Positions 23,433 to 32,381 of a DNA stretch of 32,429 bases are shown here, piece after piece. The notes below the pieces were generated by a model. The model searched no databases, was not told the origin of the DNA, and saw only the letters and a list, made by a program, of their open reading frames with translations. Made by a program: the position numbers and the translations under genes. Origin of the DNA: Limosilactobacillus antri DSM 16041 (lineage in GTDB: Bacteria; Bacillota; Bacilli; Lactobacillales; Lactobacillaceae); contig NZ_GG700732.1 of the NCBI RefSeq assembly GCF_000160835.1, positions 375,038 through 407,466 of the forward strand, read 5' to 3'. The first letter of the stretch is position 1, and the number at the start of each line of letters is the position of its first letter.

Positions 23433-24748
23433 TGGTCACTTACCCCTCGTAACATTGGCTGAAACTTCAAGCCGGTTTCGCGCCGTTCCTTAGCTGCGAC
23501 CGAACCGGCAACAATTCCGCAACCCGCATACAGTAGGCCCGCCTGCTGGCTAAATACTCCAGACCGCAGGCCCACCGCGAATTCACCTTCATCAGCACCC
23601 AAACCGAGCCAGCCCACCGGTCCGCCGTACATCCCCCGGCCAGCCGGTTCCCTCGCGGCCAGCCAGGCCAGTGCCGCTTGCCGTGGTTCACCACCTAGCG
23701 CGGGGGTCGGATGAAGGGCCGCTAACAGATCAAGCATTGCTCCCCCGGGCTTCCGTCGGCCGCTAATCGGGTGGTAAATGTGTTGAATATCACGGTTTTT
23801 TAACAGCCGCTGTTGGCCCACGGTTACTGCCGTCGCATACTCGGCTAAGACTTGCTGGATTCGCTCCACAACTAGCTGGTGCTCATGGTTATTTTTGTGG
23901 TCCGTTAGTAATTGCTGGCCGAGCTGTTCATCCTCTCCGGGCGTCTTACCCCGGCGAATCGACCCGGCAACGCTGGCCGTTGTAAAGTTCCTGGCATCCG
24001 CCTTTAATAGCCGCTCGGGACTTGCACCAACAAAGGTCCGGTTACCGGCCTGGACTAAAAAGTGGTAAGTGTTCTCTTGCTGGCAGATCAGCCGCTGAAG
24101 AATCTCCGCCGCATTAAAGGGGGCATCAGCCGTTAAACGCAGTTGCCGCGCCAGGACCACTTTTTTCAAGCGATGATCCATAATGGCCGTCACGCTTTGG
24201 TTAACCAGCTGCAGCCATTCGTTTACCGCTAATTCTTCTCCGTGGACCGCTGGCACTGGCTGTGGGCCAATCTGCCGGGCCAGGATTTGGTCGACCTGGT
24301 CCACCAGCGTAACCAATTGTGGTCTAACCTCCTGATTGGTTGGAACAAGCAAGCTAACGGTTGTCCTTTCTTTGTCCTGCATAAAAAGAATCTGGGGCAG
24401 GATAAAGTAGCCTTGTTCTAACTGCTGCCAAAACGGTGCACGCTTCCCTCGGGAATCAAAGGGAAAACCACCCAATAACACTGGCTGACAGGAAAAGGCT
24501 GGTGTTAAATTTTGCCACTGCTGGCTAAAAGCGCGCTGAAACTTTTTGATGGCTGCACTCGATTGGCCAACTAAAAACCGTTGTGGCTGGATGCCCCAGT
24601 ATGTTCGTTTGCCATCTGCAGCTTGCCAAAAGACCTGTTGGTTAAAATACCCCTGGTTTTGCCGGCAAAGCTGGGCCAGGTCCGCTGAGATCCGGTAGGA
24701 ATATAGCGCATACGGTTTTGTGATTACTTGGTTCAAAAGCTGTATCAT
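23411..24748 (-). CDS. menF: Isochorismate synthase
   Basis: A 445-residue chorismate-binding enzyme turning chorismate into isochorismate. The C-terminal catalytic domain (about 175-440) contains KKVVLARQ with general base Lys196, FVGASPERLL, ASVAGSIRRG, HPTPALGG and YGGPVGWLG, all typical of MenF/EntC. The neighbouring menD and menH favour menaquinone over siderophore synthesis. It is the first gene of the minus-strand run through aroK; a possible promoter lies at 24784-24811. Confidence 0.95.
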   Translation of the reverse strand: MIQLLNQVITKPYALYSYRISADLAQLCRQNQGYFNQQVFWQAADGKRTYWGIQPQRFLVGQSSAAIKKFQRAFSQQWQNLTPAFSCQPVLLGGFPFDSRGKRAPFWQQLEQGYFILPQILFMQDKERTTVSLLVPTNQEVRPQLVTLVDQVDQILARQIGPQPVPAVHGEELAVNEWLQLVNQSVTAIMDHRLKKVVLARQLRLTADAPFNAAEILQRLICQQENTYHFLVQAGNRTFVGASPERLLKADARNFTTASVAGSIRRGKTPGEDEQLGQQLLTDHKNNHEHQLVVERIQQVLAEYATAVTVGQQRLLKNRDIQHIYHPISGRRKPGGAMLDLLAALHPTPALGGEPRQAALAWLAAREPAGRGMYGGPVGWLGLGADEGEFAVGLRSGVFSQQAGLLYAGCGIVAGSVAAKERRETGLKFQPMLRGVSDQWIINKH

Positions 24749-24783
24749 TGATCTTTACCCACTTTTTTTAAAATGCCTTGTTT

Positions 24784-24811
24784 AGTATAACACTCCACGC
24801 AAACGAAACAA
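24784..24811 (-). promoter_or_regulatory. Possible promoter of the men/aro operon
   Basis: TTGTTT (24811-24806) and TATACT (24789-24784) on the minus strand are separated by 16 bp, 36 bases before menF. The -10 box is good, the -35 box poor. Confidence 0.45.
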
Positions 24812-24834
24812 AAAATCTAGCCAACCGGCCTCGG

Positions 24835-24865
24835 CAGTCCGCCACGCGGCTTGCTCTGCGGACTG
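24835..24865. repeat. Inverted repeat between menF and ppaC
   Basis: CAGTCCGC (24835-24842) pairs perfectly with GCGGACTG (24858-24865). It lies upstream of the proposed menF promoter and beyond the ppaC terminator, so neither gene explains it. There is no U-tract. Confidence 0.55.
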
Positions 24866-24910
24866 AAAACGGACATAAGCCCCCGACCATACCGATACGC
24901 CAAGCAAAAC

Positions 24911-24956
24911 GAAAAACTCGCTCAGCAGAAGCATTGGGAGCTGAACGAGTTTTTTG
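24911..24956. terminator. Terminator of ppaC
   Basis: AAAAACTCG-TCAGC pairs with GCTGA-CGAGTTTTT with one internal mismatch and a 13-base loop. T-runs occur on both strands. It lies just after the ppaC stop on the minus strand. Confidence 0.85.
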
Positions 24957-24966
24957 GATTATGAAA

Positions 24967-25902
24967 TTAGCCTTCAAAAACCTTTGTCAGTGGTGGGACC
25001 ACTTGCTTCTTCCGGGAAACAACACCTGGCAGGTTCATCCGGTGGTGGTCATCCAGCTTGTGGTTGAAGGCCTGTTCAACCTTTGCCGTATCGTCACCGA
25101 TAACCAGCAGTTCGGAATCACTGTTTAAAATGTTAGTAGCGATCAGGATGAAGACCTGGTAGCCGTTAGCGTCCATCAGTTCACGCATCTTCTTTTCCAA
25201 GTCAGCCTGGCGCTTGAAGACGTCATCCAGTTCAACCGCGTTGACCTGGCCGATCCGCAGCTTGGTACCGCCCAGTTCAAAGGTCTTGGCGTCACCGTCA
25301 ACGATGTCCGCGTCAGACTTGGCGTCAACGTCGGCCCCCGCCTTCAGCATTTCTACACCGTACTTCTCGTAGTCGTCAACCCCAGCAATCTTTGCCAGGT
25401 GTTCAACGGCTTCCCGGTCATGGTCAGTCGTCGTTGGTGAGTTCAAGAGCAGGGTGTCAGAAATAATTGCTGACAGCATCATTCCGGCCAGGTTTGCTGG
25501 AATATCAATGTGCTTTTCCTGAAACATTTCGGTCAAGATGGTGGAAACACAGCCGTATGGCCGCAAGTTAGCCCACAGCGGTTGAGCAGTGTTAAAGTTG
25601 GCGATCCGGTGGTGGTCAACCAGGTGGGTGACGGTGAGCTTGTCAATGTCGCTAACGCTTTGTTGCGGTTCGTTGTGGTCAACCAGCATGACCTTGTCAA
25701 CTTCGTTTGCCGCAGTCTTAATCACGCGGGGAGCCTGCATACCAAACTTCTTTAAGGCAAACTGAGTTTCCGCGTTTGGTTCACCCAGGGCCACTGCTTC
25801 CGTCTCGTATCCCAATTGGTTTTGGAAGTATGAGTACGCCATGGCCGCAGTAATGGCATCAGTATCTGGCTTTTGGTGCCCAAAGACTAATTCTTTTTCC
25901 AT
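24967..25902 (-). CDS. ppaC: Manganese-dependent inorganic pyrophosphatase (family II)
   Basis: A 311-residue DHH-family pyrophosphatase that hydrolyses diphosphate. The metal ligands are in the canonical places: His9, Asp13 and Asp15 in GHQKPDTDA, Asp75 in VDHNE and Asp96-His97-His98 in DHH. The C-terminal DHHA2 domain ends with [13 protein letters not shown] 25902 is chosen because GGAGG lies 9 bases upstream and this gives the normal family length; the ORF remains open to 25941 but without support. It is monocistronic, with a terminator after it. A TAGAAT at about 25968-25973 on the minus strand may be its -10 box. Confidence 0.96.
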   Translation of the reverse strand: MEKELVFGHQKPDTDAITAAMAYSYFQNQLGYETEAVALGEPNAETQFALKKFGMQAPRVIKTAANEVDKVMLVDHNEPQQSVSDIDKLTVTHLVDHHRIANFNTAQPLWANLRPYGCVSTILTEMFQEKHIDIPANLAGMMLSAIISDTLLLNSPTTTDHDREAVEHLAKIAGVDDYEKYGVEMLKAGADVDAKSDADIVDGDAKTFELGGTKLRIGQVNAVELDDVFKRQADLEKKMRELMDANGYQVFILIATNILNSDSELLVIGDDTAKVEQAFNHKLDDHHRMNLPGVVSRKKQVVPPLTKVFEG

Positions 25903-25999
25903 AAAGTAATTCCTCCAATTTATCCCCCGCCGGTCCAACACCTCGCGGCAGGATTATTCATTCACTATTCTATCATGATTCCGGTAATGGTGCGGGCAA

Positions 26000-26476
26000 T
26001 TAGTGGATTATTTCTGTCCGGTGCCGGTGAAAGTAATCCCTCGCCACCGTCCACATGGCCGCGTGTTGCTGGTTAAAGAAGCGGGGCGGCTGCCCATCCA
26101 GCGGAAAGCGGGCCGTCCGTACCGTTTCCGTAGCCTTGACCGGGTAGCTATTCTGCTCAAGTTCCCGGACTAGGTAGAAAGCATTGACGGGCTGCACCTG
26201 GTCCCCATTCGGATAAGTATATAGGTCACCGTCCTGGAGTTTTAGGAGCTTCACCGGTGCCACCACTACCCCGGCGTCCTCTTTAAACTCCCGGACGACG
26301 GTCTGCCCAAAGCTTTCGCCATAATCCATATAGCCCCCGGGGAAACCCCAGTCACCGGTATCCGCCCGCTCCTGCAAGAGAACAGCACCATCTTTGTCAA
26401 TCAAGGCTCCCGACGCACTGGTTAAAATCAAGGGCCGGTGGCCAACTAGGGCCCGCAAGTCTGCAATATACGCCAT
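26000..26476 (-). CDS. Nudix hydrolase
   Basis: A 158-residue single-domain Nudix protein that hydrolyses a nucleoside-diphosphate-linked substrate not identifiable from sequence. The Nudix box runs from Gly48 to Val70 (GYMDYGE then REFKEDAGV). The usual Glu-Glu pair is Glu66-Asp67, a conservative change at a metal ligand. The start is ATG 26476, 8 bases after AGGAGG; TTG 26479 directly before it is less likely. It begins 12 bases after the DUF1836 gene, so they form one unit. Confidence 0.9.
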   Translation of the reverse strand: MAYIADLRALVGHRPLILTSASGALIDKDGAVLLQERADTGDWGFPGGYMDYGESFGQTVVREFKEDAGVVVAPVKLLKLQDGDLYTYPNGDQVQPVNAFYLVRELEQNSYPVKATETVRTARFPLDGQPPRFFNQQHAAMWTVARDYFHRHRTEIIH

Positions 26477-26488
26477 CAAGCATCCCTC

Positions 26489-26959
26489 CTAGGAATTATG
26501 ATTCTGCCGCGCCTGGTCGAGGTAGGATTGCCAGTAGAGCTGGCAGCTGACCATCCACAACAGCTTATCCAAAGCGGCCTTCTCATCCGAGTCATCGGTC
26601 CCAATTGGGGCTAGGTCGGGGCGTAAGCCAAAGACGTACTGGTAGTCTTCTTCCAGGCGGGCGCAAAAGTAGTCGTAGGCCGCGGCGAGGTCGTGGTTCC
26701 GGGCCTGAACCTGCAGTAAAAACCGCAACTCGTCGAAGGTGGCGACCCGCCGGCAGGCCGCCACAAAAATCAGGGCGGCAAGCTGTTCACGGTCATACCG
26801 GCGCTGGTGGGAATGACCGACGAGGCCCCGCTTCACGTAACTGCTGACGGTCCCCGTGGAAATCCGCAGGGGGGCTAGGCCATCAAAGGTTTGGTTTAAA
26901 TAGCGGGTCACTTGTTCCAAGTAAAGACCCAGCCGCGGCAAGTCATCATAGCGCGGCAT
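26489..26959 (-). CDS. DUF1836 domain protein with MerR-like helix-turn-helix
   Basis: A 156-residue protein of the DUF1836 family, recognised by LPRLGLYLEQVTRYLNQ near the N-terminus, then RISTGTVSSYVKRGLVGHSHQRRYDREQLAALIFVAACRR (a winged-helix-like region with RISTGTVSSYVKRGL). It is probably a DNA-binding regulator; its targets are unknown. ATG 26959 has AGGAG 6 bases upstream and starts close to the conserved LP motif. An in-frame ATG at 27007 is the alternative and would add 16 residues. It lies 79 bases after parC with no clear terminator, so some read-through from parEC is possible. Confidence 0.85.
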   Translation of the reverse strand: MPRYDDLPRLGLYLEQVTRYLNQTFDGLAPLRISTGTVSSYVKRGLVGHSHQRRYDREQLAALIFVAACRRVATFDELRFLLQVQARNHDLAAAYDYFCARLEEDYQYVFGLRPDLAPIGTDDSDEKAALDKLLWMVSCQLYWQSYLDQARQNHNS

Positions 26960-27038
26960 AATCAGCTCCTGGGTGGCATTCCTTATCTGTCGCCTGATAA
27001 TTCCCATCAAATCACCCCACTAGTCTGTATGCACCCCG

Positions 27039-29516
27039 TTAATTTTGCAGTAGTGCTTCCTGTTCCCCTTCATGGAGGATGTTGGTTTCTTTAATCCGGA
27101 TCTTGACCGGCGTTCCCTGGGTTTCGGTGTCGATTACAAAGGTCCCGTTCGACTTAATCGAGCCAAGGTGGTGGTCACCAACCGCCACCTCCTGGAATTG
27201 CGGCCGGTCGGTAATAATCTCAAAGTTCCCCGCAAAGTCAGCGTCATAGGCTAGGAAGTCGGCAATCTTGTGCGGATGGCTCTTGAGCCGGTGCAGGACC
27301 AGTTCCCCGCGCCGGGCCCGGGCACCGACCGCAATCTCGTCAATCGGCATTTCCTTAAAGGCCCCGCGTTGGGTGATTGAGGCAACCCGTTGCCCATCCT
27401 TGACCAGTACCAGGTCGGCCAGGGTATCATCATCCTTCAAGTTAATCGCCCGCACACCGGCCGTGCGCAGCCCCGTAACTGGGACGTCAGCCACGTCGAA
27501 GCGGACGGCATACCCTTCTCGGCTGATTGCCAGGAGCGACCGGTTTTCGTCCGTGGGTTCGTAATAGTCCACACTGACCACCGTGGCGTCAGCACTCTTA
27601 AGCTTCACCGCCATGCTGGCGTGGCTCTTGTAACGGGAACCCGGTTGGTAATCCTTATAGGCGGACTGTTTGACCTGGCCGTCAGAGGTCCCGAAGATGA
27701 ATGATCCTGGCAAGTCAAGCTTGTCAAAGACCATCGCCTTGATAATTTCCTCGTTATCCGTCAGGCCGATCGTTTGCGAAATGTGCTCCCCGGTATCCTT
27801 CCAGCGGACGTCCGCCAGTTCGTGGACCGGCCGGTAAATTACGTGGCCGCGGTTGGTAAACATAAAGAGGTGGGCCAGCGTGTTGGTCTGGGTGACCAGC
27901 AGCGGGTAATCGTCCTCGCGCAGGCCGTCTTCATCCAATGATGAGGCTTTAAAGGAGCGGATGCTGCTTCGCTTGATGTAGCCAGCGTGAGAAACCAAGA
28001 CAACCACGTCTTCGTTGGCAACGGTAACCTTGGTGTCAATTTCCAGTTTCTCAACCTGGTCCTCAATCTGGGTCCGCCGCGGGTTGCCAAACTCCTTTTT
28101 GACCGCCTGCATTTCCCGGCGAACCACCTTCGATAGTTCTTCATCGTCACTCAGGATCAACTGGTATTCGTCAATCAGGTCGTTCAAGTGTTGATGTTCG
28201 TCCTCCAGCTCGGTGACGTCGGTGTTGGTCAACCGGTACAGTTGCAGGGTCACGATGGCTTCTGCCTGGACATCACTAAAGGCGTACTGGTCAATCAGGT
28301 TCTGCTTGGCGTCCTTCCGGTTCTTGCTGGCCCGGATGGTCTTAATGACCTGGTCGAGGATGGACAGGGCCTTGATTAACCCCTCGACAATGTGAAGCCG
28401 ACGCTGGGCCTTATCAAGGTTATAGCTGGTCCGCCGCCGGACGACCTCCTTTTGAAAGGCCAGGTAGGAGGTCAGAATCCGTTTCAAGCCGACCCGCATT
28501 GGCCGCTGGTCATCAATTGCCACCATGTTGAAATTATAGTTGATCTGCAGGTCGGTGTTTTTCAGCAGGTAGTTTAAAATGCCGGCCGCGTTGGCATTGC
28601 GTTTGAGCTCAATGGCAATCCGCAAGCCGCTCCGGTCGGTTTCGTCCCGGGCTTCGACGATGCCTTCGACTTTCTTTGCCAGGCGGAGGTCGTTAATCCG
28701 TTTCACCAGCTGGGCCTTGTTGACTTCGTACGGAATCTCGGTCACGTTAATCTGCTGACGACCGCCGCGGAGGGTTTCGATTTCCGTCTTGGCCCGGACA
28801 ACGATCCGGCCACGACCGGTCTGGTAGGCCTTTTTGATCCCCTCAACCCCCTGGACAATCCCGCCGGTTGGGAAGTCGGGACCAGGGATAAACTCCATCA
28901 GCTTCTCCAGGCTGGCGTCGGGGTGTTTAATCAGGTAAATCAAGGCATCCAGAACTTCAGCCAGGTTGTGGGTCGGAATTTCCGTCGCGTACCCAGCGGA
29001 AATCCCGGTCGCCCCGTTGACGAGCAGGTTGGGAATCCGGGCGGGCAAGACGGTGGGCTCCTTTTCGGTATCATCGAAGTTCAGGGTCATTTCGACCGTG
29101 TCCTTGTCAATATCCTGGAGCATCAGGCCGGCAATCTTGCTTAACCGGGCCTCGGTGTACCGCATTGCCGCGGCCGGGTCCCCGTCCATCGAACCGTTGT
29201 TACCGTGCATTTCGACCAGTGGTTCACGGAGCTTCCAGTCCTGACTAAGGCGAACGAGGGCCTCATAAATCGAACTGTCCCCGTGGGGGTGAAAGTTCCC
29301 CATGACGTTACCGACGGACTTGGCGGACTTCCGAAAGCCCTTGTCATAGGTATTGCCATCCTTATTCATCGCGTACAGAATCCGCCGCTGCACCGGCTTG
29401 AGGCCATCGCGGATATCTGGCAGGGCCCGCTCCTGAATGATGGATTTTGAATAACGGCCAAACCGCTCACCCATGAGCCGTTCAAGCGACATTGTTTCAA
29501 TTTTTGCGTCTCTCAC
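27039..29516 (-). CDS. parC: DNA topoisomerase IV subunit A
   Basis: An 825-residue type IIA topoisomerase subunit for decatenating daughter chromosomes. The DNA-gate Tyr120 lies in AAMRYTEARL. The N-terminal QDWKLREPLVEMHGNNGSMDGD stretch (VEMHGNNGSMDGDP) separates ParC from GyrA. The C-terminal beta-pinwheel follows from about residue 500. In the quinolone-resistance region HPHGDSSIYEA, Ser81 and Glu85 have the sensitive-type residues. The start is GTG 29516 with AGGAAGG about 9 bases upstream. It lies 22 bases after parE and is expected to share the parE promoter. Confidence 0.96.
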   Translation of the reverse strand: MRDAKIETMSLERLMGERFGRYSKSIIQERALPDIRDGLKPVQRRILYAMNKDGNTYDKGFRKSAKSVGNVMGNFHPHGDSSIYEALVRLSQDWKLREPLVEMHGNNGSMDGDPAAAMRYTEARLSKIAGLMLQDIDKDTVEMTLNFDDTEKEPTVLPARIPNLLVNGATGISAGYATEIPTHNLAEVLDALIYLIKHPDASLEKLMEFIPGPDFPTGGIVQGVEGIKKAYQTGRGRIVVRAKTEIETLRGGRQQINVTEIPYEVNKAQLVKRINDLRLAKKVEGIVEARDETDRSGLRIAIELKRNANAAGILNYLLKNTDLQINYNFNMVAIDDQRPMRVGLKRILTSYLAFQKEVVRRRTSYNLDKAQRRLHIVEGLIKALSILDQVIKTIRASKNRKDAKQNLIDQYAFSDVQAEAIVTLQLYRLTNTDVTELEDEHQHLNDLIDEYQLILSDDEELSKVVRREMQAVKKEFGNPRRTQIEDQVEKLEIDTKVTVANEDVVVLVSHAGYIKRSSIRSFKASSLDEDGLREDDYPLLVTQTNTLAHLFMFTNRGHVIYRPVHELADVRWKDTGEHISQTIGLTDNEEIIKAMVFDKLDLPGSFIFGTSDGQVKQSAYKDYQPGSRYKSHASMAVKLKSADATVVSVDYYEPTDENRSLLAISREGYAVRFDVADVPVTGLRTAGVRAINLKDDDTLADLVLVKDGQRVASITQRGAFKEMPIDEIAVGARARRGELVLHRLKSHPHKIADFLAYDADFAGNFEIITDRPQFQEVAVGDHHLGSIKSNGTFVIDTETQGTPVKIRIKETNILHEGEQEALLQN

Positions 29517-29538
29517 GAAACTGATTCCTTCCTCTCAC

Positions 29539-31515
29539 TTATTGCTTAAGGTGTTTCTTGCTGGCAACCAGTTCATCGGATTCCTGGTCGTCACTCAGAG
29601 TGAATTGGACGTTTTCCTCAATCCACTCCCGCCGTGGTTCCACCTTATTCCCCATCAGGGTTGTTACCCGGCGCTCTGCCAACTCGGCGTCTTCGATCCG
29701 CACCCGGATTAGGGTCCGGGTTTCCGGGTTCATCGTTGTTTCCCAGAGCTGGTCGGCGTTCATTTCCCCCAGCCCCTTGAACCGCTGCAACTGGGCTGTT
29801 TTACCCATCCGCTTGGTCAGCTTGGTTAATTCTTCGTTGGTCCAGGCGTAGGTGATCTTGGTCTTGGCGCCCTTTCCCTGCTGGAGCCGGTAGAGGGGTG
29901 GCAGGGCAATGTAGACCTTGCCCGCCTCGATCATCGGCCGCATATACTTGTAGAAGAAGGTCAGCAGGAGGATTTGAATGTGGGCCCCATCATCATCGGC
30001 ATCGGTCATGATGATAATCTTGTCGTAGTTGGAGTCGTCAACGTCAAACTCGGAGCCGGCTCCCGCACCGACCGTGTAGATAATCGTGTTTAACTCTTCG
30101 TTTTTCAGCACGTCGTCGAGCTTCGCCTTTTCGGTGTTCAGCACCTTTCCACGAAGGGGCAGGATTGCCTGGTACTTCCGGTCACGACCTTGCTTAGCCG
30201 ACCCGCCGGCAGAATCCCCTTCAACCAGGAAGAGTTCGTTTTTCTGGGCGTTTTTCGACTGGGCCGGGGTGAGCTTGCCGGACAGGTTGCGTTCCTTGCG
30301 GCTCTTCCGCTTCCCGCCCCGGGCCTGGTTCCGGGCTTTGCGGGCTGCTTCCCGGGCTTCCCGGGCCTTGAGGGCCTTGCGGATTAACATTTGGGCAAAG
30401 TCGCCGTTTTCCATCAGGGCGTAGTTGAGCTGTTCGCTAACAACTGTATCAACAATCTTGCGGGCTTCCGGCGTCCCCAGCTTATCCTTGGTCTGGCCTT
30501 CAAACTGGAGCAGGCGTTCCGGGATCCTGACAGAGACGACCGCCGTCAGCCCCTCCCGGACGTCACTGCCTTCGAGGTTCTTGTCGTTAGCCTTTAGGAG
30601 GCCAACCCGCTTAGCGTATTCGTTAAAGGTCTTGGTCCAGGCACTGCGGAACCCTGCTTCGTGGGTCCCACCGTCTGGCGTCCGCACGTTGTTGACAAAG
30701 GAAAGCAGGGTCTCGGAGTAACCATCATTGTACTGGGCAGCGACTTCAACCTCGACCCCTTGATCCTTACCATCAAAGTAGAGGGTCTTGCCCAGGGTAT
30801 CCTTTCCTTCGTTGAGGTAGGAAACAAACTCTTGGATACCGTCATCAAACTGGAAGACGTTTTCCTGCTCCTGGCCCGGCCGCTTATCAGCCAGGACAAT
30901 TTTGATTCCCTTGAGCAGGAAGGCCGATTCCCGCAGGCGGTTTGCTAAAGTATTATAGTCGTAAGTTGTGGTTGTAAAAATGGCCGGATCCGGCTTGAAG
31001 GTTACTGTTGTCCCACTATCCACCCGGGTCTTGCCCAGCTTTTTCAGGGTCCCAACTGGTTGCCCACCATTCTTAAACTTTTCCTGGTAGCGAACATGGT
31101 CCCGCACGATCGTCAACGTTAAGTTGGTTGACAGGGCGTTGACGACGGAGGCCCCGACCCCGTGCAGGCCACCAGAGGTCTTATAGCCGTCGGCCTGGCC
31201 AAATTTTCCGCCAGCGTGGAGGACCGTCATGATAACTTCTGGTGTGGGCTTACCCGAGGCGTGCATCCCCACGGGCATCCCCCGGCCATGGTCCTGAACC
31301 GTAATCGAGTTGTCGGCCTCAATGGTCACGTTGATCTCGTCGCCATAGCCGGAAAGAGCTTCATCCACCGCGTTGTCAACGATTTCGTAAACTAAGTGGT
31401 GTAACCCCCGGCCATCAGTCGAGCCGATATACATCCCCGGCCGCTTGCGGACTGCCTCCAGACCCTTTAAGACCTGAATTGATGATTCATCGTATTTTAC
31501 TTTCTTCGTGGTCAC
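29539..31515 (-). CDS. parE: DNA topoisomerase IV subunit B
   Basis: A 658-residue GHKL-ATPase/Toprim subunit. The ATP site contains EIVDNAVDEALSG, GRGMPVG and GGLHGVGASVVNALS. The Toprim domain has VEGDSAGGSAKQGRDRK, LPLRGKVLN and TDADDDGAHIQILL; DADDDGAH is the ParE form, where GyrB has DADVDGSH. I chose GTG 31515 because GGGAGGT lies 6 bases upstream and the protein then starts MTTKKVKYDESSIQ. The longer open frame to 31590 would run through the promoter and LexA box. It is followed by parC. Confidence 0.96.
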   Translation of the reverse strand: MTTKKVKYDESSIQVLKGLEAVRKRPGMYIGSTDGRGLHHLVYEIVDNAVDEALSGYGDEINVTIEADNSITVQDHGRGMPVGMHASGKPTPEVIMTVLHAGGKFGQADGYKTSGGLHGVGASVVNALSTNLTLTIVRDHVRYQEKFKNGGQPVGTLKKLGKTRVDSGTTVTFKPDPAIFTTTTYDYNTLANRLRESAFLLKGIKIVLADKRPGQEQENVFQFDDGIQEFVSYLNEGKDTLGKTLYFDGKDQGVEVEVAAQYNDGYSETLLSFVNNVRTPDGGTHEAGFRSAWTKTFNEYAKRVGLLKANDKNLEGSDVREGLTAVVSVRIPERLLQFEGQTKDKLGTPEARKIVDTVVSEQLNYALMENGDFAQMLIRKALKAREAREAARKARNQARGGKRKSRKERNLSGKLTPAQSKNAQKNELFLVEGDSAGGSAKQGRDRKYQAILPLRGKVLNTEKAKLDDVLKNEELNTIIYTVGAGAGSEFDVDDSNYDKIIIMTDADDDGAHIQILLLTFFYKYMRPMIEAGKVYIALPPLYRLQQGKGAKTKITYAWTNEELTKLTKRMGKTAQLQRFKGLGEMNADQLWETTMNPETRTLIRVRIEDAELAERRVTTLMGNKVEPRREWIEENVQFTLSDDQESDELVASKKHLKQ

Positions 31516-31540
31516 AAAATGACCTCCCATACCACATTTT

Positions 31541-31553
31541 GAACATTTGTTCG
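31541..31553. promoter_or_regulatory. LexA (SOS) box at the parE promoter
   Basis: On the minus strand CGAACAAATGTTC matches the Gram-positive LexA/DinR consensus CGAACNNNNGTTCG except for the last base. It lies just downstream of the predicted start of transcription, where bound LexA would block RNA polymerase. The B. subtilis parE-parC operon is known to belong to the LexA regulon. Confidence 0.8.
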
Positions 31554-31561
31554 CTAATTGA

Positions 31562-31590
31562 ATTTTATCACGACTGCTGGGGACTGACAA
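31562..31590 (-). promoter_or_regulatory. Promoter of parE-parC
   Basis: TTGTCA (31590-31585) and TAAAAT (31567-31562) on the minus strand are separated by 17 bp; each box differs from consensus at one position. Confidence 0.8.
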
Positions 31591-31751
31591 TCCCGCCAGC
31601 GCTCGTCGCTAAAATAGTTACAATATTGATAATACTCAAATTAAAGTTATTTCGCAAACCACAATCTGATTTTTAAGCAGGGAGAGCTATCGTCAAACGC
31701 TTTTTCATGGTATCCTAACTTTGATAAGCACATTATTGAGGAGAATTAAAG

Positions 31752-32381
31752 ATGACGGTTAAAATATGTGGGATGATTATCATCGCCTACTTACTCGGTT
31801 CGATCCCGTCAGGTTTGTGGATCGGACGAATTTTTTATCATAAGGATATTCGGCAGCTGGGGAGCGGCAATATCGGCACTACCAATACCTTCCGAACGCT
31901 GGGGCCAAAGGCGGGAACCGTCGTCCTCTTCATGGACGTTCTCAAAGGAACCCTGGCGGCCAGCCAGCCCTACCTGCTCGGGGTCAGCCACAGCGTCAAC
32001 CCATTATTGATTGGCCTCTTTGCTTCACTGGGCCACACGGTTTCAATCTTCGACCACTTTCACGGCGGAAAAGCCGTGGCGACCAGCGCCGGGATTCTTC
32101 TGGCGTATAACCCGCCGCTGTTTGGGATTGCCTGCCTGATCTTTATCGGTACTCTTCTCCTAACGTCGATGGCCAGTGTTGCCAGTATCATCGGCATCAC
32201 CTCAATTTTCATCATTGCCCTCTGCGAACGGGACCTGATCCTGTCACTGGTTGCTGGGATTCTGACGGTCCTGGTGCTATACCGGCACAAGGGCAACATC
32301 AAACGGATTATCACTGGCAAAGAGGCCATGGTTCACTTCGGGCTGGGGCATTACCTGCGGGAAAAGGACCATGGGAAATAA
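31752..32381 (+). CDS. plsY: Acyl-phosphate:glycerol-3-phosphate acyltransferase
   Basis: A 209-residue membrane enzyme making lysophosphatidate, the first step of phospholipid synthesis in Gram-positive bacteria. Five hydrophobic segments and the three family motifs are seen: [21 protein letters not shown] and [17 protein letters not shown] lies 8 bases before ATG 31752. It diverges from parE, a common arrangement in Firmicutes. I could not identify a convincing promoter in the 190 bases upstream, and the window ends 48 bases after its stop without a clear terminator. Confidence 0.96.
   Translation: MTVKICGMIIIAYLLGSIPSGLWIGRIFYHKDIRQLGSGNIGTTNTFRTLGPKAGTVVLFMDVLKGTLAASQPYLLGVSHSVNPLLIGLFASLGHTVSIFDHFHGGKAVATSAGILLAYNPPLFGIACLIFIGTLLLTSMASVASIIGITSIFIIALCERDLILSLVAGILTVLVLYRHKGNIKRIITGKEAMVHFGLGHYLREKDHGK

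Noticed and set aside
24797..24811. cre-like site ACGCAAACGAAACAA in the menF promoter
   Set aside because: Two mismatches at conserved cre positions (T2 and C14); it is too weak to call catabolite control of the men/aro operon.
24768..24977. 69-residue minus-strand frame between menF and ppaC
   Set aside because: It crosses the ppaC terminator and the proposed menF promoter, has no convincing ribosome binding site, and has an Arg/Ala/Ser-rich composition unlike its neighbours.
31516..31590. N-terminal extension of ParE from 31590
   Set aside because: The extension would translate the promoter and LexA box; GTG 31515 has GGGAGGT at ideal spacing.
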